DNA of 62,025 bases from JAAZAI01 sp050942875 (GCA_050942875.1 JBMNOD010000011.1:1-62025); one strand, 5' to 3'. Positions 18,597 through 27,132 are shown, counted from the first letter of the stretch. Program-made: numbers and translations. The notes: generated by a model not told the origin, from the sequence alone.

Positions 18597-19091
18597 ATGA
18601 ACGCAACCGACCTGCGCCGAGGACACTACCGGAGAATCCTGTTTTGCACGGACTTCTCCGCCAACGCCGACGCCGCCTTCGACTTCGCCATCGACGCCGC
18701 GATCCGCAGCGCCGGCGGCGAGCTCTGCCTGCTGCACGCGATCCCCGAGCCCGACGCCCAGTTCTGGCGGGGCTACATCTCCGACGGCACCGACATGAAC
18801 GAAAAGGCCCGGGCCGGCGTCGAGGCCAAGATCGACGCCGACTACCGTCCGCGCGTCCCCGCCGGCCTGCCGTTTCGCGTCGAGATCCAGGTCGGCTCCG
18901 CCGCCAAGACGATCATCGCCTTCGCCAAGGAGGAAAACGCCGACCTGATCGTCCTCGGCCAGCAAGGCCGCGGCGCCATCGGCCGCTGGCTCCTCGGCAA
19001 CGTCGCCAGCAAAGTCGTCTGCCAGGCCCGCTGCCCCGTCCTCATCGTCCCCTCCGGCGCCGTCATTTCCGAGGAAAAGCAAGGAAACTAG
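18597..19091 (+). CDS. Universal stress protein A family protein
   Basis: A 164-residue single-domain Usp. The start YRRILFCTDFSANADAAFDF and the C-terminal LIVLGQQGRGAIGRWLLGNVASKVV contain the ATP-binding G-2x-G-9x-G(S/N) motif. It is preceded by the strong ribosome-binding site AAGGAGG and lies 37 bp after dctM. Usp proteins encoded with TRAP systems (such as TeaD of Halomonas) can regulate the transporter in an ATP-dependent way, a plausible role here. Confidence 0.88.
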   Translation: MNATDLRRGHYRRILFCTDFSANADAAFDFAIDAAIRSAGGELCLLHAIPEPDAQFWRGYISDGTDMNEKARAGVEAKIDADYRPRVPAGLPFRVEIQVGSAAKTIIAFAKEENADLIVLGQQGRGAIGRWLLGNVASKVVCQARCPVLIVPSGAVISEEKQGN

Positions 19092-19130
19092 AGCGTGGTC
19101 CTCCTCCCGCTCGTTCGCGTACCCGTTCAA

Positions 19131-19290
19131 CGTTCGCGTACCCGTTCAACGTTCGCGTACCCGTACCCGCACCCGCACCCGCACCCGTTCACGCACCCGC
19201 ACCCGTTCACGCACCCGCACCCGTTCACGCACCCGCACCCGTTCCCGCACCCGCACCCGTTCACGTTCACGTTCACGTCCTCGTTCCCGT
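19131..19290. repeat. Hexamer-based low-complexity tract 1
   Basis: On the minus strand the tract consists of hexamers of the form G(G/T)G(A/T)(A/G)C, chiefly GGGTGC, GGGTAC, GGGAAC and GTGAAC. A higher-order 18-bp unit (CGTTCACGCACCCGCACC on plus) repeats at about 19188-19242. It follows the usp gene and precedes the convergent DMT gene. It can be read as Arg/Val/Glu repeats on either strand, but no ribosome-binding site or conserved protein supports translation. A second, shorter tract is at 26985-27030. Confidence 0.7.
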
Positions 19291-19370
19291 CCTTCCGTTT
19301 TTCGTGTTGTACGGGTACGCGGACCGTTCCGCTGCGAACGTGAACGACTCGCGTCCAAAGTGGACGCGGC

Positions 19371-19409
19371 GTCCCCGCCGCGTGTCGCCGCCTCCGCCCA
19401 TTCAAAGAT
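19371..19409. repeat. Intergenic copy of the dctP palindromic repeat
   Basis: GTGGACGCGGCGTCCCC followed by GCCGCGTGTCGCCGCC matches the core of the dctP tail repeats at about 31 of 33 positions. Its complement can form ACGCGGCG-GGGA-CGCCGCGT. From 19410 to 19539 only a small hairpin (TCTGGAA/TTCCAGA, 19409-19428) is seen, with no gene. Confidence 0.55.
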
Positions 19410-19539
19410 CTGGAACATTCCTTCCAGACCATGGAACCCGGCAGGCCACCCGCCAGGACGAGCAGCCGCTCGTCCCATCCTGCGGCCGTCATTCGTCGCA
19501 AGGGGCTGGTCGTTTGCCAAGGGAAGCGGCGGGATGGAT

Positions 19540-20487
19540 TCAGATGGCGGCGAGAACAATGCCTGAGACGCCGACGACGACACCCAGCGCCTGGACGGGG
19601 TTGAGCCGCTCCTTGAGGATCAAGAGGCCGTAGGGGAAGAAGCCGATCACGCACGAGCAGACCATGATCGGGAAGCCCATCGGGCCGCGCCCGAGACTCT
19701 GGAGCAGGTCAAGCCCCGGAAACATGAGAAGCACGACCACCGTGTAGTTCACCGATACGACGATGGCGGCGTAGGCGGCGGTCGTGCGGAGTTCACGCCA
19801 CGTGGGCCGGGCGGCTTCCGCTCGTTCGAGGCGCTGGCGTGTGAAGGCGTGCAGACATCCGGCGAGACCGCCCAGCGTGGTGACCAGGCTTCGGAAGACG
19901 CTCGGCATCTCCTGGCCTCGTTCCAGATAGGACGGCAGGTTGGCGCCGCACTGGTTGATCCCGCAGCAGATCATGCCGAGCACCGCCGGCACGAGCCAGA
20001 TCGCAACGGAACGATCGGCTTGCCCCGGATTTGCAGACTCCCCCCGCTTGCGAAACGCATGGAGAAAAATGCTCGCGACGATCAAAATGACGCCCGTGAT
20101 GCGCAGGGCGTTCATCGGGACGCCGAACACGATCCAGCCCATGAAGAACGGGAAGATGAAGCCTGACTGGATGATCACCCAGACAATTGCGTTGGGCCCG
20201 TTTTTCATTGCACGACCCATGCACCGGATCATCAGGTAGTTGAAGAGGCCGTTGCAGAACATGCCGAGGATCGTCCAGATCCAGGTCGATGCCGGAATGC
20301 CTGCGGGCGGCAGGAGCCGATCCGGGCTGCACAGCCCGATCATGATGCTGACCAGGAGGGAAAGCAGGCCGCTGCAAAGCTGGTAGTGGAGAAGACTCAG
20401 GCCTTTTCGCCCGATGTGCCCCACCATCGCCCCGACGACGACCCAGGAGAATCCGGTTGAAACCAGAAGCAGCAACGCTTTGAACAT
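19540..20487 (-). CDS. DMT/EamA-family transporter
   Basis: A 315-residue inner-membrane protein with ten predicted helices arranged as two repeated halves, typical of drug/metabolite transporters. The final helix region ILKERLNPVQALGVVVGVSG is characteristic of EamA domains (conserved E near the loop, then a Gly-rich helix). Substrate is unknown. It lies 45 bp after the SDR gene on the same strand and probably shares its promoter. Confidence 0.85.
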   Translation of the reverse strand: MFKALLLLVSTGFSWVVVGAMVGHIGRKGLSLLHYQLCSGLLSLLVSIMIGLCSPDRLLPPAGIPASTWIWTILGMFCNGLFNYLMIRCMGRAMKNGPNAIVWVIIQSGFIFPFFMGWIVFGVPMNALRITGVILIVASIFLHAFRKRGESANPGQADRSVAIWLVPAVLGMICCGINQCGANLPSYLERGQEMPSVFRSLVTTLGGLAGCLHAFTRQRLERAEAARPTWRELRTTAAYAAIVVSVNYTVVVLLMFPGLDLLQSLGRGPMGFPIMVCSCVIGFFPYGLLILKERLNPVQALGVVVGVSGIVLAAI

Positions 20488-20532
20488 CAGACACCGATTG
20501 CAGATTGAAGGTCAACAAGGGCTGGGGGACGT

Positions 20533-21282
20533 TCAGCAGCAGAGCTGTCCGCCATCGATCAGGAGATTCGCACCGTCAATGAAGGCGCCGTAATCCGATG
20601 CGCAGAAGAGGATGCAGTCCACGATCTCCTGTGGCGACGCCGCACGCCCGACTTGCGTGGGCATCGCGGCCATCTCCGGACGCGTCAGCACAGGCCCCGG
20701 CGACACGCAGAACGCCCGCACGCCATGTTTGCCACCCGCGATGGCAAGCCCCTTGACGAAGTTGAAGAGACCGCTCTTGGCCGTGCCATACATTGATCCG
20801 CTGCCATCGCCGCTGAATCCCGTCACCGAACCGATGCAGACGATGACGCCGCTCCCCTGCCGGATCATGGCCGGCATGCACGCACGGGCAAAATAGACCG
20901 CCCCCTTCAGGTTCACGTCGAGCCCCCAGTCGATCACCTCGATCGGCTGCTCGTAGAACGGAACGCGACTGTTTCTCACGCGGGCCTCGTTCCCGCCTGC
21001 AAAGGGGATCAGCAAGTCGATGGCGCCGTAGCGCTCCAGCGCGAGCGCGGCCGCCTTCTCGGCATCGGCGAACTGGCGCACGTCGGTCTGGCAGGCGACA
21101 ACATCGCCGCCAACCGCGCGAAGGCCCTCAACCGCCTTGTCAAGCGGTTCGCGATCCATGTCGCACATCACGACCCGCGCGCCCGCCTCGACGAGCGAGC
21201 GGCTGGCAACCAGCCCCATGCCCGATGCCGCACCGGTGACGACCGCCGTTTTATTCGAGAAATCGATGGAAAAGGTTTTCAT
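20533..21282 (-). CDS. Short-chain dehydrogenase/reductase
   Basis: A 249-residue classical SDR. The cofactor motif TGAASGMG (about 16-23) is followed by CDMD at the end of beta-2, suggesting NAD preference. The catalytic Ser is in CIGSVTG, and Tyr/Lys are in YGTAKSG; the DGG near the end (LIDGGQLCC) is also typical. ATG 21282 has AAGGGTG upstream, so the 18 extra in-frame residues are not used. Substrate is unknown; the pairing with a DMT transporter suggests a small polar metabolite. Confidence 0.87.
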   Translation of the reverse strand: MKTFSIDFSNKTAVVTGAASGMGLVASRSLVEAGARVVMCDMDREPLDKAVEGLRAVGGDVVACQTDVRQFADAEKAAALALERYGAIDLLIPFAGGNEARVRNSRVPFYEQPIEVIDWGLDVNLKGAVYFARACMPAMIRQGSGVIVCIGSVTGFSGDGSGSMYGTAKSGLFNFVKGLAIAGGKHGVRAFCVSPGPVLTRPEMAAMPTQVGRAASPQEIVDCILFCASDYGAFIDGANLLIDGGQLCC

Positions 21283-21588
21283 GAAAAAACACCCTTGTTG
21301 AACAGGCAGTCCGGCAATCAAGCCGACGCCCTTCAACGCCGTGGATCAACCCCGCACATTCTACAATGTCCACGCGAAAGATGAAACTTGAAACTTGCAA
21401 GGGCAATCGGGCCGGGACCTTGGACCCGACAGATCGCCAAAGCCCACGACAACGTTGGCGACAAAGTTCACGACAAAGCTGGATCTTGGACTAAAAACGC
21501 ATGGCCTTTCGGCACGAGCCGCCAGCCGCCGACCCGCCCCCTTGGCGTGCGGCAACTCCGTTGCCGCGCTCCCCTGTTGCCGCGCTCC
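21283..21588. other. Intergenic region between SDR and iron-sulfur operon
   Basis: No gene is seen. On the minus strand a -10-like TAGAAT (21363-21358) with only a weak -35 (TTTCAT) could promote the SDR/DMT pair. A hairpin lies at 21549-21567, just beyond the stop of the upstream operon. Confidence 0.45.
21549..21567 (-). terminator. Hairpin after the iron-sulfur operon
   Basis: GCGGCAAC (21549-21556) and GTTGCCGC (21560-21567) form a perfect 8-bp stem with a 3-nt loop, 22 bp downstream of the stop at 21589. No T-tract follows, so it may be a weak terminator or a 3'-protective structure. Confidence 0.35.
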
Positions 21589-22725
21589 CTACTCCCACTG
21601 CCCGGCGTCGGCGTCCGGATCCTGATACAACGAGGTGAGCATGCGCTTCTCGACAATGCCGCCGGTCACATCCGCCTCAGGCGGCGGCAGCTCCCACTTT
21701 TTCGTCGGGAACACCGGCGTGGCGAACGTCGACTGCTCGATGTTGCGCGCCTTTTCCTGGAACTCCATGCACGCGCGAATGCACCCCTTCGCACCGCAGA
21801 CGGCAAGATAGCCGCAATGCGATGCGATCTGCTTGATGTAGGGATTGGCGGCCGATCCCGGAAACTCCGGGTTCCGGCCCGCCCAATTGGCGAGCCCAAG
21901 CGTATAGGTCAGCTTGTAGGCCAGCTCCTCGGACATCGTGGTGTTCTGGATGTCGAGGTTGAACCCCGGGAAATACTTCTTCAGGAACGGCGAGGCAAGG
22001 TAGTTGATGCCGTGGTGCGTCGCCGTGCAACGACCCATGTGGACATCGCCCCACGAGTATTCCTGGCCGGCGATTTTGATCGTGATCCTGGGGCCGTCGC
22101 GGTTCGGAATCGCATTGCCGGGACAGTCCGGCACGCAACGCATGCAGCGTTTGCAGAGCGTGCCCGGCTTGATCAGCGCGTCCGGTTCAAGCTCCGCATC
22201 CGTGAGAATGGTGCCGATGCGAACGCGCGGCCCCCACACGGGATGCAGGAATACCTTGGACCACCCGATTTCGCCCAGACCGCAGGCCATGGCCGCAATG
22301 CGTACATGGATGTTGACTTCGGGCGCGGGGCGTCCCGGCACGGGATCGGGGTGCTGCGGGTAGTTTTCCGGCACGGCGGGGTAGACCGGCACGGCCTCGT
22401 AGCCGCGGTCTTCGATGAAGCGCGCAAGCTCGTCCGTGATGATCGGGCGGAACAACGTGTTGAGGCGGTTGTACGAATAGTACGTGTAGTTGTTCCAATG
22501 CGTCCCTTCGGTGATCCCGCGGTAGGTTCCGCGCGGGATGGGCTGGACGATGGAGACGACCGATTTGCAGTCCGGGAAAATGTTCGCGGGATGCATGCGC
22601 TCCGGCGCTTCGGAAAAGCGGGATATGGGCGCGATGCCGACGATGTCCACGCCGCCGCCGCCGCCGCCGATGCTTTTTGCGTAGTCCTTGATTTCCTTTG
22701 CAGTCAATGTTGTCGCTTTGTTCAT
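21589..22725 (-). CDS. QueG/reductive-dehalogenase-like iron-sulfur protein A
   Basis: A 378-residue protein, the longest of three paralogues in this operon. A Gly stretch (residues 20-25) precedes VDIVGIAPISRF, the start typical of QueG-like folds. A ferredoxin-type cluster motif CKRCMRCVPDCP lies near residue 190. Later cysteines (HCGYLAVCGAKGCIRACMEF) could bind a second cluster but lack the usual CxxCxxCxxxCP spacing. QueG and reductive dehalogenases use a corrinoid; I see no clear corrinoid-binding motif. No Tat signal is present. Its ATG overlaps the stop codon of the previous paralogue. Substrate unknown. Confidence 0.7.
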   Translation of the reverse strand: MNKATTLTAKEIKDYAKSIGGGGGGVDIVGIAPISRFSEAPERMHPANIFPDCKSVVSIVQPIPRGTYRGITEGTHWNNYTYYSYNRLNTLFRPIITDELARFIEDRGYEAVPVYPAVPENYPQHPDPVPGRPAPEVNIHVRIAAMACGLGEIGWSKVFLHPVWGPRVRIGTILTDAELEPDALIKPGTLCKRCMRCVPDCPGNAIPNRDGPRITIKIAGQEYSWGDVHMGRCTATHHGINYLASPFLKKYFPGFNLDIQNTTMSEELAYKLTYTLGLANWAGRNPEFPGSAANPYIKQIASHCGYLAVCGAKGCIRACMEFQEKARNIEQSTFATPVFPTKKWELPPPEADVTGGIVEKRMLTSLYQDPDADAGQWE

Positions 22726-23597
22726 TTTGCACCGCCTCCCTTGGAATCCGTTCGCGTCCCCAACCGATCCACCGTCCAGGATGGCGCGGACGGCCGGAAC
22801 TTGCCGTTGAATTTCTCCGATGTCGCCCCGCGCTCCTCAAGCGCCGCAATGCAGGCGCGCGAGCACGATGCCGCCATCCGCTCCACGGCGTTGAAGCGCC
22901 CCTCGTTCGTCTGCACCGCCCCGTTTTTGCAACGCAAACACAGGGCGTTGTCGCGCGAGGCGACGGCGCGTTCACAACCGGGCGAGCCGAACGCCGACGT
23001 CTTTGACGCATCAAGCGCGCCCAGCGGACACTCAGCCACACACGCGCCGCAGTCATTGCAGATGCGCGGAACAAAAGGCTTGTCAGGCTCTATGTCCGCA
23101 TCGGTCAGCACCATGGCGAAGCGCTGGCGCACACCAAATTCCGGAGTGAGGAAAAGCCCGTGCAGCCCCGTCTCGCCCAGCCCCGCCGCCTGCGCCATGA
23201 CGCGGTAGTTCACCAAGACGTTCGGAGCCGGCTTTCCAGGCGCCACCGGCACCCCTTCTGCACGGCTCTTGCTGTCGTAGGCGAAGAGCGGCACGCCATC
23301 ATGCCCACGCGCCTCGATCCAGAGATTGACGTCGTACGTGGTTTTGGAGAGAAAGATGTCCTCGTGTCCGTAGAATCCGAACGTCGGGAACGCGTTTGAA
23401 AATTCACTCCCCTCCTCGACCCCGCGCAACGCGCCGCGCAGCACCTTGCGCCCCAGCACGATCACGACTTTCGCCTGCGGGAAAATCGAGAGCGGATTTT
23501 CCTCGGGTGGCAGACCGCGCAAGGCGTCCACCGATGCGATTCCCACCAAATCGGCGCCAAAGCCGCGCGCCGCCGCCTTGAGTTCTGCAGATGTCAT
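22722..23597 (-). CDS. QueG/reductive-dehalogenase-like iron-sulfur protein B
   Basis: A 291-residue paralogue of its two neighbours. GADLVGIASVDALRG at the N-terminus and VVIVLGRKVLRGALRGVEEG match paralogue C closely. The cluster motif CNDCGACVAECPLGAL lies near residue 178; a second cysteine set is LCLRCKNG followed by SCSRACIAALEERG. True epoxyqueuosine reductases have two ferredoxin-like motifs, so the altered second set suggests a different redox task. Both ends overlap neighbours by the ATGA arrangement, so the three proteins are made in coupled fashion and may form one complex. Confidence 0.7.
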   Translation of the reverse strand: MTSAELKAAARGFGADLVGIASVDALRGLPPEENPLSIFPQAKVVIVLGRKVLRGALRGVEEGSEFSNAFPTFGFYGHEDIFLSKTTYDVNLWIEARGHDGVPLFAYDSKSRAEGVPVAPGKPAPNVLVNYRVMAQAAGLGETGLHGLFLTPEFGVRQRFAMVLTDADIEPDKPFVPRICNDCGACVAECPLGALDASKTSAFGSPGCERAVASRDNALCLRCKNGAVQTNEGRFNAVERMAASCSRACIAALEERGATSEKFNGKFRPSAPSWTVDRLGTRTDSKGGGAK

Positions 23598-24388
23598 TTG
23601 CTGCCTCCTGTTGTTGCGTTGACCGGATGAAGCGTTGCCTTGCCGTCGACATCACGGCTCCAAACCGAACGTTTCCGGAATCGCTCGTGGAAGGCGTTGC
23701 CGGTTTTGCCCTCCAACGCCACGAGACAGGCGCGACCGCAAGACGCCGCAAAGCGGTCGAGCTTGGCATACGAAAGAGACCCGCCGTGGACGCGCCCATT
23801 TTCGCAGATGGCGCACAGCCGCGTGTCGATTTCGAATGTCGCGCCGCCTGCATCGCGCAGGGCGGAGAGCGGGCATGCGTCGAGGCATGCGTTGCAATCG
23901 TTGCAAAAATCGAGATCCGCCACAGGGTCGCCGTCCAGCGCGGCATCCGTCAAAACAAGCGCAAACCGCTGCCGATGCCCATATTCCGGTGTGAGGAAGA
24001 AGCCTCCCTTTCCAACCGACCCAAGCCCGGCCGCATGCGCCAGCGCGTTGCAGTCCAACCCCGTGCCGCCGCCCAGCAACGGGACGGCCTCCGCCCCCGT
24101 CGCCTCCAGCGCAAGCGCAATCGCATGCACAACTCGCACGAGAAACGTGTTTTCGTGCCAATCGGCGCCGTACATGCGGTACGTGCTCCCGAAGTTCGTG
24201 CCCTCCTCGACGCCGCGGAAGGCGCCGCGCACCATTCTGCGACCAATCACGATCACGGACTGGCATTGTGGTTGGATGACCCGCGGATTGTCCGCTCCGG
24301 GCCAATCGGCCCAGCGTTCGGCCGGGGCGACCCCCACCAAATCGGCGCCCCGCTCGTGCGCCGCTTTCTTGAGTTCTGCTGCATTCAT
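23594..24388 (-). CDS. QueG/reductive-dehalogenase-like iron-sulfur protein C
   Basis: A 264-residue protein. The N-terminus AELKKAAHERGADLVGVAP and the block GRRMVRGAFRGVEEGTNFGS match paralogue B. The Fe-S motif CNDCNACLDACPLSAL is near residue 161, followed by LCAICENGRVHGG and SCGRACLVALEG. The ATG at 24388 is chosen because AAGGAAAAC precedes it; eight more in-frame residues upstream lack support. It is the first enzyme gene after the iclR-type regulator (23-bp gap) and ends in an ATGA overlap with paralogue B. Confidence 0.7.
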   Translation of the reverse strand: MNAAELKKAAHERGADLVGVAPAERWADWPGADNPRVIQPQCQSVIVIGRRMVRGAFRGVEEGTNFGSTYRMYGADWHENTFLVRVVHAIALALEATGAEAVPLLGGGTGLDCNALAHAAGLGSVGKGGFFLTPEYGHRQRFALVLTDAALDGDPVADLDFCNDCNACLDACPLSALRDAGGATFEIDTRLCAICENGRVHGGSLSYAKLDRFAASCGRACLVALEGKTGNAFHERFRKRSVWSRDVDGKATLHPVNATTGGSK

Positions 24389-24411
24389 CGTTGTTTTCCT
24401 TCCGTATCGCA

Positions 24412-25143
24412 TCAGGTTGAGACAGGCTGTCCAAGTGCAAAGGATATCCCTGTGGCCGCCATGCGTATCGCCTGCTCCTGCCCGGGCAAGATCTCGGCTG
24501 CCGGTTCAAAAACCGCGCCGATCGCACCCGCGAAGTTCCCGCCCGCATGGAAAATCGGAGCCGCGGCCGCCGCCAGCCCGCCCTCCAGGCGGCGGGCGAA
24601 CCCCGTGTTGCGAATGTCCTCAAATTCCGCATCCCAGTCCTCAAGCCGCTCCGGCGGGACGACCGCCGCAAGCGCCGCCGCAAGTCCAGCGCGGCTTTCC
24701 GCATCAGCATACGCCGCGCAAACCTTGCCGCAGGCGCTGTGCGTCACGGAATGAAGGGCGCCCACCACAATGTGGGGGTCGCCGATGTAGCCACTGGGCC
24801 ACATCACGTCAACCACGACGGATCTCCCTTCCATGGGCGCCGAAAGATAGACGGGCGCATCCACCTCGTGGCAAAGACGCGCCGCAAAAGCGTGGCCGAC
24901 GCGCCGCAGATCAAGGCTGGCAAGACGGGCGTTCGAGAGCGTCAACACCCGCAGCCCCACCCTGTATTGACGCGTCTTCGGATCCTGCTGCAAATAACCG
25001 GACGCAACAAGCGTCTTGAGCAAACGGCAGACATTGCTTGCCGGCAACGACGTGCGGGAGGCAAGCTCCTTGACCGTGTACTCACGACCGTCCGAAGCCA
25101 TTGTTTCAAGCAAGTTCAAGCCATTGGCGAGGGTGTTGTTCAT
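24412..25143 (-). CDS. IclR-family transcriptional regulator
   Basis: A 243-residue regulator. The N-terminal winged helix (about 5-65) contains VKELASRTSLPASNVCRLLKTLVASGYL, shortened here to its key pattern of a Ser/Thr-rich recognition helix followed by RLLKTL. The C-terminal effector domain includes HSVTHSACGKVCAAY and AIGAVFEPAAEILPG. The ATG at 25143 lies downstream of a perfect-looking promoter that overlaps an inverted repeat, suggesting autoregulation. As first gene of the operon it most likely controls the three iron-sulfur genes in response to their substrate, often an aromatic or small organic acid in this family. Confidence 0.88.
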   Translation of the reverse strand: MNNTLANGLNLLETMASDGREYTVKELASRTSLPASNVCRLLKTLVASGYLQQDPKTRQYRVGLRVLTLSNARLASLDLRRVGHAFAARLCHEVDAPVYLSAPMEGRSVVVDVMWPSGYIGDPHIVVGALHSVTHSACGKVCAAYADAESRAGLAAALAAVVPPERLEDWDAEFEDIRNTGFARRLEGGLAAAAAPIFHAGGNFAGAIGAVFEPAAEILPGQEQAIRMAATGISFALGQPVST

Positions 25144-25167
25144 TTCTTTGATCCGAAAAACGCCGCC

Positions 25168-25196
25168 ACTATATTCTAAAACATGGAATATGTCAA
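25168..25196 (-). promoter_or_regulatory. IclR operon promoter with overlapping operator
   Basis: On the minus strand, a perfect -35 TTGACA (25196-25191) and -10 TATAGT (25173-25168) are 17 bp apart. The inverted repeat ATATTC-N9-GAATAT (25171-25191) fills the spacer and touches both boxes, an ideal position for a repressor site. Confidence 0.7.
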
Positions 25197-25267
25197 CGCC
25201 AAATTCCACATAACGGGACGCGGGGCGCGACGGATGCCCCCCCCAGCAGGTCTTTGGAGTCGACAAA

Positions 25268-25583
25268 GGGGGGCGTGTCAGAAAGGCAACAGGCAAATCC
25301 GGCATTGCCTATGTCATGCATGTTGAAAGGAAATACGGAAAATTCTTGCGCCTTTTTGCGCCTTTTTGCGGCTATGAAGGAAGCTCGGAATTGAGGCGTG
25401 GCCGCGGCGGCTTCGCCGAGCGGGGAATGGCCACGAAAAACAAAGACGCAGGCGACGCGGCGCAGGTGGAGGTTTTTGATCTAAAACAGGCGCAGAGGGG
25501 GATTGGTTTTGAATTCGGCACCAAGGATGCCTCCATGTCCCAGGGAAACTCAAGGAAGCATGTCGCGATTCTGACACACACCC
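25268..25583 (+). mobile_element. GTGTGTCAG-ended repeat, copy 3
   Basis: A 316-bp copy of the family, with left end GGGGGGCGTGTCAGAAA and right end TTCTGACACACACCC. It carries the shared AAATCCGGCATTGCC block, the GCGCCTTTTT direct repeat and the GGCGGCTTCGCCGAGCGGGG block. TCGACAAA precedes and TCGACGAT follows, a possible decayed 8-bp target duplication. The right end is 7 bp from the -35 box of the CE15 gene. Confidence 0.75.
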
Positions 25584-25590
25584 TCGACGA

Positions 25591-25619
25591 TTGACCTTTG
25601 GAATGGGCAATGGTAGTAT
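25591..25619 (+). promoter_or_regulatory. CE15 esterase promoter
   Basis: -35 TTGACC (25591-25596) and -10 TAGTAT (25614-25619) have a 17-bp spacer. The repeat ends only 7 bp upstream. The 5' UTR of about 32 nt includes AGGAAAAC before the ATG. Confidence 0.6.
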
Positions 25620-25657
25620 TTTCAGGCGCCTGACCCGATGCCGCCAGGAAAACAATC

Positions 25658-26932
25658 ATGAGAACAATGGGAGATTTGCCGATGACCGCAACGAAAGATG
25701 TCACCATGCGCGGGCCAAATTACGACGAGTCGAAAATTGGGCCTTATGCACTGGAGGATCCGCTTGCCTTTTTCGATGGGCGCAAGCTCGAATCGGTCGA
25801 GGACTGGCCGGCTCGGCGAGCCGAAATCCTCGATGTTTTTGCAAGGGAAATGTATGGCGCCGAACCGCCGCGACCTGATGCGGTGGTCACGGAGATGTTC
25901 GACGAAAGCGCCACGTGCGGAGGGCTTGGCATTCGTCGGCAGTACCACATGTGGTTCCGGGAGGACAAGTCCGGCCCGTGCATCGATTGGGTCGTGTTCA
26001 TCCCGAACCGCATTGCAGGCGACGTGCCGCAGAAGAAGGCGGATCGCATGGTTTGCGAGAACAAGCGGAAAACGCCTGTCGTGCTGTTTCTGAACTACGA
26101 TGGCAACCCGTCGATCGAGGACAAGTGGCGCAAGACGGAACACCGCTACCAGTTCCCCCTTGAGACGATCCTGGCGCGTGGCTATGCCGTGATGAGCGCA
26201 AGCTACCAGGATGTTTCGCCCGACCCCGGCGGGGAGGATGCGGAGGAGTCGCGGGCGCGGCAGGATGCGCATGCCTATACGAAGGTGTTTTCACTTTGGG
26301 GGCCGCGCGATCCAGCCCGCACGGACAACATCGCCTCGCTCGGCGCCTGGGCATGGGCGCTTTCGCGAGGACTCGATCTTGCCGAGCGGATTCCGGAAGT
26401 CGATGCGACGAAGAGCGTCGCAACGGGATGTTCGCGCCTCGGAAAAACCGCGCTCCTTGCGGCGGCGCGGGACGAACGGTTCGCCGTGTGCGCGCCGATC
26501 CAGACGGGCGGCGGCGGCGCGCCGCTTGCGAAGCGCGATTTCGGCGAAAACGTCTCGACGGAAACGAGGATGTTCACGCACTGGTTTTGCCGCGCATACG
26601 CGAAATACGCCGGCAACGAGCAGGCGATGGCATTCGACCAGCACCTTCTCCTCGCATCGATTGCGCCGCGGGCGCTTCTCGTCCTCGGATTCAACAACCC
26701 CTGGTTCGATACGAAAGGCGAGTTCCTCGCCTGTCGCGCGGCATCGCCCGCATGGGAGTTTTTCGGTGAAGACGGGCTTCCTCCCGGCGACTGGCCGGAA
26801 AACTGGGACGTTTCGCGGATCGGGCGAAAACTCGGCTATGTCCGCCGGGGCGGCGCACATGGCATGGCGGGCGACGACTGGAACTGGATCCTGAATTTCG
26901 CCGACGGCGTTTTCCTGCCGACGGCTCCTTGA
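25658..26932 (+). CDS. CE15 glucuronoyl esterase-like protein
   Basis: A 424-residue alpha/beta-hydrolase. The nucleophile motif GCSRLGKTALLAAARD has the GCSRxGK signature of carbohydrate esterase family 15, with the catalytic Ser near residue 258; the catalytic His fits GGAHGMAGDDW near the C-terminus. The blocks VVLFLNYDGN, GYAVMSASYQDVSPD and FDQHLLLASIAPRALLVL also fit. CE15 enzymes cleave esters between lignin alcohols and 4-O-methyl-glucuronic acid on xylan. No signal peptide is visible at this start, unusual for the family, so a cytoplasmic role on imported oligosaccharides is possible. Confidence 0.85.
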   Translation: MRTMGDLPMTATKDVTMRGPNYDESKIGPYALEDPLAFFDGRKLESVEDWPARRAEILDVFAREMYGAEPPRPDAVVTEMFDESATCGGLGIRRQYHMWFREDKSGPCIDWVVFIPNRIAGDVPQKKADRMVCENKRKTPVVLFLNYDGNPSIEDKWRKTEHRYQFPLETILARGYAVMSASYQDVSPDPGGEDAEESRARQDAHAYTKVFSLWGPRDPARTDNIASLGAWAWALSRGLDLAERIPEVDATKSVATGCSRLGKTALLAAARDERFAVCAPIQTGGGGAPLAKRDFGENVSTETRMFTHWFCRAYAKYAGNEQAMAFDQHLLLASIAPRALLVLGFNNPWFDTKGEFLACRAASPAWEFFGEDGLPPGDWPENWDVSRIGRKLGYVRRGGAHGMAGDDWNWILNFADGVFLPTAP

Positions 26933-26984
26933 TGGATGGATCGTCGCGCTTGCGGAATCGTGCGGAAACGCAAACGGAGGTTCG

Positions 26985-27030
26985 TGAACGGGTGCGGGAA
27001 CGGGTGCGGGTACGGGTACGGGAAGCCGCA
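26985..27030. repeat. Hexamer-based low-complexity tract 2
   Basis: On the plus strand it reads GTGAAC GGGTGC GGGAAC GGGTGC then GGGTAC twice, the same hexamer alphabet as the tract at 19131-19290. It lies in the 200-bp gap between two convergent genes. The following segment (27031-27132) contains CGTACACGTTCGCGTTCAC and no recognisable gene. Confidence 0.65.
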
Positions 27031-27132
27031 GGATCGATCGTACACGTTCGCGTTCACAGCGAAGCGATGCACGCACACGTAAACGAGCATGTGGGTGACG
27101 CCCTTCGGCAACACCCCCACGCACTCCCGAAC

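Noticed and set aside
19131..19290. CRISPR array
   Set aside because: The repeats have no unique spacers or constant repeat length, and no cas genes are near; it is a low-complexity hexamer tract.
21589..24388. True reductive dehalogenases or epoxyqueuosine reductases
   Set aside because: No Tat signal or anchor-protein gene, altered second cluster motifs and three paralogues in tandem do not fit either; only superfamily-level similarity is claimed.
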